Shown: positions 16,494 through 25,309, numbered from the stretch's first letter. The stretch: DNA of 64,000 nucleotides from Campylobacterales bacterium (GCA_014763895.1 JACXUM010000002.1:1-64000); one strand, 5' to 3'. The notes: generated by a model from the sequence alone, not told the origin. Program-made: numbers and translations.

Positions 16494-17180
16494 ATGATAA
16501 TTTACGGAAAACAAGTCTGTCTCTATGCATTAGAGCATCACCCAGAATCGGTACAAACGGTCTATCTTGCGAAAAAAGGGCTCCTTTCAAAAAGCCTTTT
16601 TGATGCCAATAAATCCAAGATAAAATTTTTGGAAGAGAAATGGGCTCAGTCTATGAGCAAGGGCGGGAATCACCAAGGTATTTTGCTTGAAATTGATGAG
16701 ATAGAGCAAAGTACATTATCCCAGATTAAAAAAAATGATTTTATCGTGGTGCTGGATGGTCTGACGGATACGGGAAATATTGGTGCGATTATCAGAAGCG
16801 CTTATGCACTGGGCGCTGAAGCTGTGATCGCTGCGGGAGTGAAGCAGCTGAATCTATCGGCGATCGCACGTACCAGTTCAGGAGCTTTGCTGGATATGCC
16901 TTTTATGATCGTGCCGAATATCTTGGATCTTTTCAATGAGCTTGGACAGGTTGGATTTATACTCTATGGAGCATCCATGGAAGGCGAAGAAGTACAAAAT
17001 GCTACATTTGAAACAAAGAGGGTTTTAGTGCTTGGCAGCGAGGGAGAAGGTCTTTCTAAAAAAGCAAGATCAAAAATAAACCATACTATTTCGATCAAAA
17101 TGAAGCATGCATTCGACTCACTCAATGTCAGTGCAGCAGCTGCAATATTAATACACAGGATGAGCTATGCAGTTAAATGA
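16494..17180 (+). CDS. rlmB: 23S rRNA 2'-O-ribose G2251 methyltransferase (SpoU family)
   Basis: TrmH/SpoU-type SPOUT methyltransferase of 228 aa, best matched to RlmB. The N-terminus starts with the substrate-binding YGKQVCLYALEHHP. The catalytic fold shows LDGLTDTGNIGAIIRSAYALGA (motif 1), VLGSEGEGLSKKAR (motif 2) and IKMKHAFDSLNVSAAAAILIHRM (motif 3), the SAM knot. Other SpoU members modify tRNA, so the exact target is inferred from position and similarity. It overlaps the next gene by 14 bp, meaning translational coupling. Confidence 0.9.
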   Translation: MIIYGKQVCLYALEHHPESVQTVYLAKKGLLSKSLFDANKSKIKFLEEKWAQSMSKGGNHQGILLEIDEIEQSTLSQIKKNDFIVVLDGLTDTGNIGAIIRSAYALGAEAVIAAGVKQLNLSAIARTSSGALLDMPFMIVPNILDLFNELGQVGFILYGASMEGEEVQNATFETKRVLVLGSEGEGLSKKARSKINHTISIKMKHAFDSLNVSAAAAILIHRMSYAVK

Positions 17181-18048
17181 GATTCTTGAAGAGAATACGC
17201 TTAAAGCCATTAGTAAGAAGACCAATATCTCACAGGATAACCTTGAAGCGCTTTTTGCCGGTGATTTCAGCCATTTGCAAAAAACTAAGGCTTTTGGATT
17301 TCTCTCGATACTGGAGAGGGAATATCATACCGATGTAAGCAAGCTTAGGGAACAGGCAACAGAATACTATGCCCAGCATAAAGAAGAAGAGGGGCGAATG
17401 ATCGTGCATCTATCCGAAGTTCCAAGCAAGCCCTCAAAGTCTAAATGGTTCTTGTTTGCTGTGGCGGCGCTTTTTATCTATGCCTCATGGTATTTTTTTA
17501 CCCAGTTTGATAAAGCTCATCTAACTGGAATTCTGCCGTTTTCAGAGAAGAAAATGGGGAGTGAGAGCATGGTACAAGAGATCAACGTAAGTGAAGAGTT
17601 GAGTATTGAAAAGACAATTGCAGCCACTCAGGAAGAGCAGAATGTATCCCAACAGGGATTGAGTGAGGATATCGAAAGCAATCAGACCCAAACAGAAGAA
17701 GCCAATGTGTCACAGAACAGTGAGGCCAATAGCACTGCTGAAGCGGTACTTGGTGAAAATCAAACTTTACAGACCGCTATCGTTCCGCTAAAACAGCTTT
17801 GGTTTGGGATTATCGATATGCAGACAGGTGAAAGAAAGAATTATCTGATAGCAGAAAAATACCCTTTGGCAACAGATGATAAAAGCTGGCTTATAGCCAC
17901 AAGTCCAGCGGCTTTTTCTTTGGTTGGAGATAAAACCGAGATGAAGTTCAATGATGCCAAAAGACATTATTTCAAAATTGACAAAGATGGTATCCAGCAG
18001 CTTACAAAAAATGAGTATGTAGCTATGGGCGGATGGAAAAAATGGTAA
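17167..18048 (+). CDS. bitopic membrane protein with RodZ-like layout
   Basis: A 293-aa protein with a cytoplasmic N-terminal helical domain (LKAISKKTNISQDNLEALFAG looks helix-turn-helix-like), one membrane helix (about residues 97-113, WFLFAVAALFIYASWYFF), a low-complexity Glu/Asn/Ser/Gln linker (about 135-200) and a small C-terminal beta-rich domain. This is the architecture of RodZ, which links MreB to the envelope, but I see no strong sequence signature, so that is only a resemblance. It overlaps rlmB by 14 bp and is 30 bp before the aminotransferase gene. Confidence 0.7.
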   Translation: MQLNEILEENTLKAISKKTNISQDNLEALFAGDFSHLQKTKAFGFLSILEREYHTDVSKLREQATEYYAQHKEEEGRMIVHLSEVPSKPSKSKWFLFAVAALFIYASWYFFTQFDKAHLTGILPFSEKKMGSESMVQEINVSEELSIEKTIAATQEEQNVSQQGLSEDIESNQTQTEEANVSQNSEANSTAEAVLGENQTLQTAIVPLKQLWFGIIDMQTGERKNYLIAEKYPLATDDKSWLIATSPAAFSLVGDKTEMKFNDAKRHYFKIDKDGIQQLTKNEYVAMGGWKKW

Positions 18049-18078
18049 AATTACAAATTTTAGAAGAGAGAAGAAAGC

Positions 18079-19311
18079 ATGTTTGACGAAATACAATTTG
18101 AAAAAATAAACCGATTGCCTAAATATATTTTTGCGCAGATCAATGAGTTGAAGATGAATGCCAGAAGAGCCGGAGAGGATATCATCGACTTTTCAATGGG
18201 AAATCCTGATGGAAGAACACCGCAGCCGATCGTTGATAAATTGTGTGAAACAGCCAACCGTGACAAAACACACGGCTACAGTGCAAGTAAGGGGATATAT
18301 AAGCTCCGCCTTGCAATGGCAAAATGGTATAAACGCAAATACAATGTAGACCTTGACCCTGAAGCTGAAATAGTTGCAACCATGGGAAGTAAAGAGGGAT
18401 ATGTTCACCTTGTCCAGGCTATCAGCAATCCGGGGGATGTAGCTATCGTTCCGGATCCGACCTATCCTATCCATTCGCAGGCGTTTATACTTGCCGGGGC
18501 AAATGTCGAGAAGATGGAACTTGTTTTTGATGAGAAAACGTTTGCCGTGGATGAGGACAGGTTTATGAAAGATATAGAAGATGCATTGGAAAATTCGGTC
18601 CCAAAAGCAAAATTTCTTGTACTCAACTTCCCGCATAACCCGACCACGGCAACCGTGACACCGGAATTTTACAAACGTATCGTTGCTTTGGCAAAAGAGA
18701 AGCGTTTTTACATTATTTCCGATATTGCATATGCCGATTTGGCATTTGATGGCTACAAAACGCCTTCTATTTTGGAGGTTGAAGGTGCCAAGGATGTGGC
18801 AGTTGAGTCTTATACTCTTTCTAAAAGTTTCAGTATGGCGGGATGGCGTGTCGGGTTTATCGTAGGAAACCGTAAACTGGTCGGTGCCTTGCAGAGTATC
18901 AAGTCATGGCTGGATTACGGGATGTTTACACCGATCCAGGTCGCTGCAACGGTTGCACTTGATGAGTATAGCCATATCCCCGAAGAAGAAGTTCTCCCAC
19001 GCTATCAGCACAGAAGGGATGTAGCGATCGAAGCGTTTACCCAAGCAGGCTGGCCGCTTGAGAAACCAAATGCAAGTATGTTTATCTGGGCTAAGATACC
19101 TGAGATCGCGCGTGATATGGGAAGTTTGGAGTTCTCCAAGCAGTTATTGGTCAAGGCCGGTGTTGCGGTAAGCCCCGGGATCGGTTTTGGAAAATACGGG
19201 GATGAGTATGTACGTATCGCTTTGATCGAAAATGAAAAACGTATCAGACAGGCAGCCAGAAACATCAAAAAGTTCCTGAAATCTCTCGAAGAGGAAAAGA
19301 AGAATGGTTAA
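18079..19311 (+). CDS. class I/II aminotransferase (LL-diaminopimelate or alanine type)
   Basis: PLP-dependent fold type I aminotransferase of 410 aa. IIDFSMGNPDGRTPQPIVDKL opens the domain, NFPHNPTTATV holds the conserved Asn, SDIAYADLAFDG the PLP Asp-Tyr, and SYTLSKSFSMAGWRVGF the Schiff-base Lys (about residue 243). A late FGKYGDEYVRIALIE supplies the substrate-carboxylate Arg. Close relatives are annotated as LL-diaminopimelate aminotransferase or alanine transaminase; the sequence does not settle which. It overlaps hom by 8 bp, which supports a role in aspartate-family amino acid metabolism. Confidence 0.88.
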   Translation: MFDEIQFEKINRLPKYIFAQINELKMNARRAGEDIIDFSMGNPDGRTPQPIVDKLCETANRDKTHGYSASKGIYKLRLAMAKWYKRKYNVDLDPEAEIVATMGSKEGYVHLVQAISNPGDVAIVPDPTYPIHSQAFILAGANVEKMELVFDEKTFAVDEDRFMKDIEDALENSVPKAKFLVLNFPHNPTTATVTPEFYKRIVALAKEKRFYIISDIAYADLAFDGYKTPSILEVEGAKDVAVESYTLSKSFSMAGWRVGFIVGNRKLVGALQSIKSWLDYGMFTPIQVAATVALDEYSHIPEEEVLPRYQHRRDVAIEAFTQAGWPLEKPNASMFIWAKIPEIARDMGSLEFSKQLLVKAGVAVSPGIGFGKYGDEYVRIALIENEKRIRQAARNIKKFLKSLEEEKKNG

Positions 19312-20569
19312 AATAGGTATCTTGGGTGTAGGAACGGTAGGTGCTAGTGTCGCCAGAATACTCCAGGAGAACGCAGATATCATTGAAGCGAGGGCAGGTA
19401 AAAAGATCGTTGTCAAATCGGGTGTAGTGAAAGATCTTTCCAAAGACCGCGGCGTATCGATCAAACTCAGCGACGACCCCAATGATGTCATTGATGATCC
19501 CGAGATTGATATTGTTATAGAATTGATGGGGGGTGTGGATGAGGCCTATACACTGGTCAAAAAAGCGCTTGAACAAAAAAAGGCAGTTGTCACAGCCAAT
19601 AAAGCTTTGCTTGCTTACCACCGTTATGAACTTCAGGAACTTGCCGGGGATATTCCATTCATGTATGAAGCGAGTACGGCAGGTGGTATACCGATTATCG
19701 GAGCGTTGAGAAGCGGCCTTTCGGCAAACCACATCAATGCCATTCAAGGGATCATGAACGGGACTTGCAACTATATGCTGACCAAAATGATCCATGAAGG
19801 TGCGGACTACCAGGAAATACTCAAAGAAGCACAGGATCTAGGATATGCCGAAGCTGATCCGACCTTTGATGTGGGCGGTTTTGATGCTTCACACAAACTT
19901 CTTATTCTTGCAAGTATAGCTTATGGTCTGGATGCAAAGCCCGAAGATATCCTCATCGAAGGGATCGAAAATATTACTCCGACCGATGTCGCCTTTGCCA
20001 AGGATTTTGAATATGCGATCAAATTGCTTGGAATCGCGAAGAAAGTTGGTAATAAAGTAGAGTTGCGCGTTCATCCAACAATGATCCCGCAAGAGAGCAT
20101 GCTTGCCAAAGTAGACGGTGTGATGAATGCTGTGATGGTCAACGGAGACTGTGTCGGCGAGACGATGTACTATGGCCCCGGTGCAGGCGGTAATGCAACC
20201 GCATCAGCGGTGATCGCTGATATCGTGGATATCGTAAGAGGTAATAGCGGCCCGATGCTTGGCTATAAAAAACCACTCGAAAGTGGATTGACGCTATTGC
20301 CAAAAGAAGAGATACGTTCGCACTATTACCTGCGGATGAGCGTCGACGATAAAAAAGGGGTACTTGCTGAGGTGACCCGGCTTTTCAGCGAGTTGGATAT
20401 CTCTATCGAAGCGATGATGCAAAAGCCTGATATCGACAAAGATGCCTGTGTCGAACTTCTTTTTGTAATCCATGAGTGTGAAGAGAAAACGATACAGCAA
20501 GCGATTGTAGAGCTTGAAAAACTGGATGTGATCCACGGTAAAGTAGGAATGATAAGGATAGAACAGTAA
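19304..20569 (+). CDS. hom: homoserine dehydrogenase
   Basis: Reduces aspartate semialdehyde to homoserine, on the way to threonine and methionine. The Rossmann start is VKIGILGVGTVGASVARIL; the signature LRSGLSANHINAIQGIMNGTCNYMLTKM follows, and the catalytic block DPTFDVGGFDASHKLLILA lies near residue 185. The C-terminal 80 residues are an ACT domain (YYLRMSVDDKKGVLAEVTRLFSELDIS), implying feedback control. 421 aa is normal. It overlaps the upstream aminotransferase by 8 bp and touches yajQ by one base, so the three are coupled. Confidence 0.96.
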   Translation: MVKIGILGVGTVGASVARILQENADIIEARAGKKIVVKSGVVKDLSKDRGVSIKLSDDPNDVIDDPEIDIVIELMGGVDEAYTLVKKALEQKKAVVTANKALLAYHRYELQELAGDIPFMYEASTAGGIPIIGALRSGLSANHINAIQGIMNGTCNYMLTKMIHEGADYQEILKEAQDLGYAEADPTFDVGGFDASHKLLILASIAYGLDAKPEDILIEGIENITPTDVAFAKDFEYAIKLLGIAKKVGNKVELRVHPTMIPQESMLAKVDGVMNAVMVNGDCVGETMYYGPGAGGNATASAVIADIVDIVRGNSGPMLGYKKPLESGLTLLPKEEIRSHYYLRMSVDDKKGVLAEVTRLFSELDISIEAMMQKPDIDKDACVELLFVIHECEEKTIQQAIVELEKLDVIHGKVGMIRIEQ

Positions 20570-21066
20570 TGGCAAAAGACCACTATTTCGATATCACGGC
20601 TAAACTGGATATGATGGAGCTCAAAAATGCTGTCGTCATGGCTGAAAAAGAGGTGATAACCCGGTTTGACTTTAAAGGTGTGGTAGCTGAGTTCAATCTC
20701 AATGAAAAAGCCAAAACGTTGAGCTTGAGCAGTTCAAGTGAGCAAAAGATCGATGCACTCAAAGATATTTTGATCAACAAACTGGTTAAAAGAGGCATTT
20801 CCGGCAAATCACTTGAAGAGGTTAAAACCGAAGGGATCAGCGGGGGCAACGTCAAAGTGGTCTACCGTATCGTTGACAGTATCGACAAAGAGGAAGCCAA
20901 AAAGATCGTTAAGGCGATCAAAGATATGAAGATTAAAGTGACACCTTCCATCCAGGGTGATGAAGTACGTGTCAGCGGAAAGAAGATCGATGAACTGCAA
21001 GCGGTTATGCAGGAAGTCAAAAAGTTGGATCTCAAAGCGCCGTTGGTTTTTGGAAACTTCAAATAG
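20569..21066 (+). CDS. YajQ family nucleotide-binding protein (UPF0234)
   Basis: A 165-aa protein of the YajQ family, two ferredoxin-like domains in tandem. Family members bind nucleotides, and one Xanthomonas member was reported as a cyclic di-GMP effector; the role here is unknown. The opening AKDHYFDITAKLDMMELKNAV and the motif VITRFDFKGVVAEF are diagnostic, as is GISGGNVKVVYRIVDSIDKEEAKKIVK. It shares one base with the end of hom. It is followed by a region with an intergenic repeat. Confidence 0.93.
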   Translation: MAKDHYFDITAKLDMMELKNAVVMAEKEVITRFDFKGVVAEFNLNEKAKTLSLSSSSEQKIDALKDILINKLVKRGISGKSLEEVKTEGISGGNVKVVYRIVDSIDKEEAKKIVKAIKDMKIKVTPSIQGDEVRVSGKKIDELQAVMQEVKKLDLKAPLVFGNFK

Positions 21067-21077
21067 TTTTTTTAAAT

Positions 21078-21204
21078 GTTTTTCTCTTCATTTTTTTAGA
21101 AAAAACGAAGCAAAACTAGCAAATGCGGTTTTCAAAGCAAAAGTTTCTTTAGAAAAAATCGTCATTCCTCTTGAACTGCTTTGCTTTCAAGGTCGTTTGG
21201 GATG
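21078..21204. repeat. intergenic repeat, copy 1 (related to 63430-63525)
   Basis: After yajQ there is a T/A-rich stretch, then aagcaaaagtttcttt, aaaaatcgtcat and gctttgctttca followed by gtcgttt, in the same order as in the gap after glyQ (63.4 kb). About 60 bases align with few changes. Part of it (aaa-gaagcaaaag-tttctt) can fold. The small ORF through here (20957-21205) is not a gene. Confidence 0.7.
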
Positions 21205-21260
21205 ATAGTTTTCTTATTTATTGAGTTAAAGAGTGCGTACTTATGCACTCTTTTAAAGAT

Positions 21261-21503
21261 TTACGAACAGTGTCCGCCACCGCAGCATCCTGAATGTTGC
21301 TGTCTCATATCCACAGCGATATGAAAGTTCTCACCTTCTTCTCTCAGTTCAAACGCATGTTTTTGGCAGAACTTGTCATTCATATGATTGACCATTAGTT
21401 TTGCCTGAAGCAATGCATCATCTTTTGAATCAAATGTTTTGTTATTTTCGTATGCAGATCTTTGGAAACATCCGCACTCTTTTTCTACGATAATTGTAGC
21501 CAT
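21261..21503 (-). CDS. small Cys/His-rich protein, function unknown
   Basis: An 80-aa soluble protein. It has CGCF near the N-terminus (residues 10-13), a single Cys-His pair in the middle (FCQKHAF) and a C-terminal tail HSGCCGGGHCS, resembling a metal- or Fe-S-binding tail. The family is not one I can name. ATG after AAGGATTACCC. It stands alone between the repeat region and the divergent formate dehydrogenase gene, 158 bp away. Metal handling is a guess from the tail. Confidence 0.75.
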   Translation of the reverse strand: MATIIVEKECGCFQRSAYENNKTFDSKDDALLQAKLMVNHMNDKFCQKHAFELREEGENFHIAVDMRQQHSGCCGGGHCS

Positions 21504-21661
21504 GGGTAATCCTTTCTAAATTATTTTAAGGTTTCGCATCATAGCAAAGTTTGCTGAAATTATATTTAAGATAAAATCTGTCCTATTAAATGGTTAATTT
21601 TAAGTGAAACTAGGTTAAAAGTAAACAATAGTTTTTTAGTTTGATTGCATAAGGGCCTTCG

Positions 21662-23773
21662 ATGACAAAAAAAGTGGATGCAAAAGAGATAGAGAGTGTA
21701 TGTACCTACTGTGGTGTAGGGTGTGACATCACCGGTGTGGTAGAGAACAACAAAATCGTTGAGATCTATGCGCAAAAAGACGGAGTGGTTTCTGAGGGAA
21801 ATCTCTGTATCAAGGGAAAATACGGATATGACTTTGTTGATGCCAAAGACCGTATACGAGAACCTCGTATCAAAAAGACGTTTTTGGACAAGAATCCTGC
21901 CATCAAAAGTGCAGTGACAGACAAACTGAGCGAACTTGACAGTGAGTATATGACCTGTGATGTAGATACGGCTACGACAATAGCGAGCATGAAGCTTGAT
22001 GAGATCAGAAAGACCTACGGCGGCGACAGTTTTTGTGCGATTGGAGGAGCGAGAACCTCATGTGAGAGCGCGTATGCTTTCCAGAAGTTTTGCCGTGAAA
22101 CGATGGAGTCCCCGCATGTTGACAACTGTGCAAGGGTCTGTCACTCGCCAAGCCTAAAGGGAATGAGGGCAACGATCGGCGAGGGAGCGGCAACCAACCC
22201 TTATAACGATATCTATGAGACGGAGTTCATGGTCGTGATCGGCTCCAATACGATGGAGGCGCATCCCATCATCTCCAACCGTATCGTCGATGTGGCAAGA
22301 CAGCATAACAACCTAGCCGTGATCGATGTACGTGAGACAAAATTGGCAAAATTGGCAAAACATAACTGTATCATCCCGTTTGAGTCCAACCTGCTTATTC
22401 TTAACATGATGGCGTATGTGGTCATCAATGAAGAGTTGTATGATGAAGGTTTCATCAAGAACCGCACCAAAGGGTTTGAGGAGTTCAAAGAGAAGATCCT
22501 GGGCGATCCGTATGCAAATCCTGCGTTTTTCAAAAATATTGAAGGGTATGAATATCTTGCAAAGATGATCCCGAACATCGCCAGGGAGTATGCAGTCAAA
22601 AAATCAATGATCTTCTGGGGGCTTGGGATCACCGAACATCTGGACGGATCGTATGCGGTTATGGCGATCACCCATTTGGCTTTAATGACAGGGAACGTAG
22701 GGAAAACGGGAGCAGGGCTGATGCCGCTGAGAGGTCAGAACAATGTTCAAGGTGCATGCGATATGGGGTGTCTGCCTTATTTCGCACCTGATTACCAGCA
22801 GCCAAAAGTAGAAGGTCTGATGACGCCTCAGCTGATCGATGCGATGATCGAAGGGAAGATCAAAGCACTATTGAACATGGGGGAGGATATTACACATATC
22901 CATCCAAATCTCAACAAGATAGACAAAGCGATCGATAAACTCGAATTCATCATGGTTCAGGAACTCTTTATGACCGATATCGCCAAAAGGGCCGATGTGG
23001 TGATCGGAGTGAAAAGCGCTTATGAAAAGACGGGCGTTTATGTCAATGCAATGAGAAGATTGCATCTCTCTCAGCCGCTTGTACAAAGCGACCTACCAGA
23101 TGACTGGGAGCTTCTGACACAGATGGCAGGGAAGCTGGGGGACAGTAAAAACTTTAGCTTCAAAAGCAGTGAAGATGTCTGGAACGAAGTACGCCAGGTA
23201 GCGCCAAGAAGATTTTCAGGGGCAGCTTACTACCGGTTGGAGCGTCACAGAAAAAGAGGGATGCAGTGGCCGATCTACCATGAAGACACCCCGATCCTGC
23301 ATTTGCTGGATTTTAGAACCGAAGATGGTCTAGGCAAATATGTCTATAAACAGTATGAGCCAAGAGGAATGGTACAGGAGATACTCGATAAAAGCTTCTA
23401 TAAAGGAGGAAATGAGGGGTATTATCTTACAACGGGAAGGACATTGGCGCATTATAATAATGCTGCTCAGACCAAGAGAAGCCAGAAGCTTGAGAGCAAA
23501 TATGACGAAGACGTGTTGCTGGCAAATATAGAAGATGAAGAAAGATTCGGTGATAAAGTGATCTTGAAAAGTGAGTATGGAGAGAGTGAAGCCCTCAGTG
23601 TCCGTTATACGGACAAGGTGAAACCAAGAACGCTCTTTTGCACCTTTCACCATGCCAAAAGCCGTATCAATGCGCTTTTCGGTGACGAATGTGATGAACT
23701 GATCCTCACCGCTCGTTTTAAATCGGTCAAGGTCGATGTAATCCCGGTAGGTGATGAGGTAGCCTGCAGCTGA
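21662..23773 (+). CDS. formate dehydrogenase-like molybdoenzyme, Cys type
   Basis: Catalytic subunit of the molybdopterin oxidoreductase family, closest in layout to formate dehydrogenase H (FdhF) at 703 aa. The [4Fe-4S] ligands are C14, C17, C21 and C49. The Mo ligand is a cysteine (NCARVCHSPS, C160, followed by H161) where FdhF has selenocysteine; the codon is TGT, not TGA. LRGQNNVQGACDMG carries the conserved Arg of the active site. A C-terminal cofactor-cap domain follows (TGRTLAHYNN). No signal peptide, so it is cytoplasmic. No fdhB or fdhC subunit is adjacent, so partner and direction (formate oxidation or CO2 reduction) are open. It shares one base with the yraN-like gene. Confidence 0.87.
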   Translation: MTKKVDAKEIESVCTYCGVGCDITGVVENNKIVEIYAQKDGVVSEGNLCIKGKYGYDFVDAKDRIREPRIKKTFLDKNPAIKSAVTDKLSELDSEYMTCDVDTATTIASMKLDEIRKTYGGDSFCAIGGARTSCESAYAFQKFCRETMESPHVDNCARVCHSPSLKGMRATIGEGAATNPYNDIYETEFMVVIGSNTMEAHPIISNRIVDVARQHNNLAVIDVRETKLAKLAKHNCIIPFESNLLILNMMAYVVINEELYDEGFIKNRTKGFEEFKEKILGDPYANPAFFKNIEGYEYLAKMIPNIAREYAVKKSMIFWGLGITEHLDGSYAVMAITHLALMTGNVGKTGAGLMPLRGQNNVQGACDMGCLPYFAPDYQQPKVEGLMTPQLIDAMIEGKIKALLNMGEDITHIHPNLNKIDKAIDKLEFIMVQELFMTDIAKRADVVIGVKSAYEKTGVYVNAMRRLHLSQPLVQSDLPDDWELLTQMAGKLGDSKNFSFKSSEDVWNEVRQVAPRRFSGAAYYRLERHRKRGMQWPIYHEDTPILHLLDFRTEDGLGKYVYKQYEPRGMVQEILDKSFYKGGNEGYYLTTGRTLAHYNNAAQTKRSQKLESKYDEDVLLANIEDEERFGDKVILKSEYGESEALSVRYTDKVKPRTLFCTFHHAKSRINALFGDECDELILTARFKSVKVDVIPVGDEVACS

Positions 23774-24120
23774 TGCGTACCTCTCCCAAGATCTACGGTG
23801 ACAAAAGCGAGACAGAGGCTACGCGCTTTTTGGAGGAGAGAGGTTTTGTCATCATAGAACGCAACTTTTTTGCCAAGAAACTGGGCGAGATCGACATCAT
23901 CGCCAAGCAAGATAATGTTCTGCACTTCATAGAGGTCAAAAGTGCCAAAGCGGATTTTGATCCGGTCTACAACTTTACACCTTCCAAACTCAAAAAAGTA
24001 ATCAATTCGGCTCAGTACTACTTAAAAACAAAATCCTTAGATTTGCCGTTTTGTATCGATGCCCTTATCATACGTAAAGATAAAATAGAGTTTTTGGAAA
24101 ATGTAACGATGGGAATGTAA
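23773..24120 (+). CDS. YraN family (UPF0102) endonuclease-like protein
   Basis: A 115-aa protein of the UPF0102/YraN family, which has a restriction-endonuclease-like fold. The family core GDKSETEATRFLEERGFVIIERNF, then KLGEIDIIAKQDNVLHFIEVKSAK with the E-x-D...E-x-K nuclease motif, is intact. Its biological substrate is not established. Its ATG overlaps the TGA of the formate dehydrogenase gene, so it is translationally coupled, though the pair has no obvious shared function. It ends 22 bp from the convergent glycosyltransferase. Confidence 0.92.
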   Translation: MRTSPKIYGDKSETEATRFLEERGFVIIERNFFAKKLGEIDIIAKQDNVLHFIEVKSAKADFDPVYNFTPSKLKKVINSAQYYLKTKSLDLPFCIDALIIRKDKIEFLENVTMGM

Positions 24121-24141
24121 AAAAACTTCAATTTCCTGCTG

Positions 24142-25287
24142 CTATCGTTGAAGCAATTTTGTGTGCGATTGCCAAAATGATAGGAAAGATTTTGAAATGG
24201 AAAATGTTTGAGAATACTCTAAACAGTTTTTGGTAAGTTGTTGAAGTATTTGAGGATTATGAAGACAGTATTCAAAAAGATCAGCCCATTCTTGGTGATT
24301 TTGAATACTATTGATAAATCCAACCTGTTTACTGCTTCGATTTACAATTGTCTGAGGACCTCCTATATTGCTTACCAAGACAGGTAGCCCGCTTGCTATA
24401 GCTTCAAAAACAACTTGTCCTAAGGTATCTGTCGTAGATGGAAATGCAAAAATATCGCTGCTTGTATAGATGGTTGCAAGTTCTTGATTGATTTTTCTCC
24501 CCAGGAATTTGATATTTAAATTTGGATAGTTTTTTTGATATTTGGTGATATTGCCTTCTCCCACAATGATGAGGTAGGGTGAATGCTTTTCATGTTTTGT
24601 ATAGAAGATTTTCCATGCTTCAAATAAAAAATCCAAATTTTTTTCATTGGTTACGCGGCCTACATATAAAAACTTCATTCTGTCTTGTTGGATATGATAT
24701 TGGGACCAAATGTCCATATTTTTATATTTTGGATGGAAATTTTGAATATTGATTCCAGGATGAATAGTATGAACTTCTCTATGATAAATATCTTGTTGGA
24801 TGATCTTGATATATTCATTGGAACGTGACAAGAGGAAACGAAAATCTTTATAGAACCACCGAAGATATGTTTGGGTAATTTTTTTTAACATATTCAGTTT
24901 TGTGTTTTTGTAAACATACATAGGAAAATCTGTATGGTAGGTCCCAACAAGTGGAATGTTATATTTTTTCGCTATTAACCGTCCGTATAAACCGGCAACC
25001 CCAGGCGTAGAGATATGCATAATGTCCGGATTTAAAGTTAAGATTTTTTCTTTTATCTGCGTATAAGACGGAACGACGAAATCCAATTCTTTATAAAACG
25101 GCATTTCCATCTTCCAGACCGGTTGTAAGATAAAACTGTTTGGATGTTGTTTACATCGATGTTTCGCTGTTACAGTAATAACATATAATTGTTTGTTTTG
25201 TAAGGTTGCTTCATCCAACATATCATTCAGAAATCTTGATACACCGTTGAGGTCGCAAAAGGTATCTGTCACTATGCATACTTTCAT
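24142..25287 (-). CDS. GT4-type glycosyltransferase
   Basis: GT-B fold glycosyltransferase of 381 aa, related to mannosyl- and sulfoquinovosyl-type family 4 enzymes that act on membrane lipids or polysaccharides. The N-terminus VCIVTDTFCDLNGVSRFLNDML, the IMHISTPGVAGLYGRLIAKKY loop, and the C-terminal FLYVGRVTNEKNLDFLFEAW and FPSTTDTLGQVVFEAIASGLPV (E-x7-E nucleotide-sugar motif) are seen. No signal or membrane helix. It is noticeably more AT-rich than its neighbours, and no polysaccharide genes surround it, so it could be acquired. No Shine-Dalgarno site is visible and the start codon lies in an inverted repeat. Confidence 0.87.
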   Translation of the reverse strand: MKVCIVTDTFCDLNGVSRFLNDMLDEATLQNKQLYVITVTAKHRCKQHPNSFILQPVWKMEMPFYKELDFVVPSYTQIKEKILTLNPDIMHISTPGVAGLYGRLIAKKYNIPLVGTYHTDFPMYVYKNTKLNMLKKITQTYLRWFYKDFRFLLSRSNEYIKIIQQDIYHREVHTIHPGINIQNFHPKYKNMDIWSQYHIQQDRMKFLYVGRVTNEKNLDFLFEAWKIFYTKHEKHSPYLIIVGEGNITKYQKNYPNLNIKFLGRKINQELATIYTSSDIFAFPSTTDTLGQVVFEAIASGLPVLVSNIGGPQTIVNRSSKQVGFINSIQNHQEWADLFEYCLHNPQILQQLTKNCLEYSQTFSISKSFLSFWQSHTKLLQR

Positions 25288-25309
25288 AATGATATACTAT
25301 GAAAGTATG
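25277..25309 (-). promoter_or_regulatory. 11-bp inverted repeat over the glycosyltransferase start codon
   Basis: CATACTTTCAT (25277-25287) and ATGAAAGTATG (25299-25309) are perfect complements separated by 11 bases. One arm includes the ATG, so a transcript from further upstream could hide the start in a hairpin. It could also be a DNA operator. Confidence 0.5.

Noticed and set aside
20957-21205. 82-aa ORF over the end of yajQ and the repeat
   Set aside because: Most of it overlaps yajQ in another frame and the rest is the intergenic repeat.
22130-22150. Selenocysteine (TGA) in the formate dehydrogenase gene
   Set aside because: The active-site codon is TGT (Cys160); the frame has no internal TGA.
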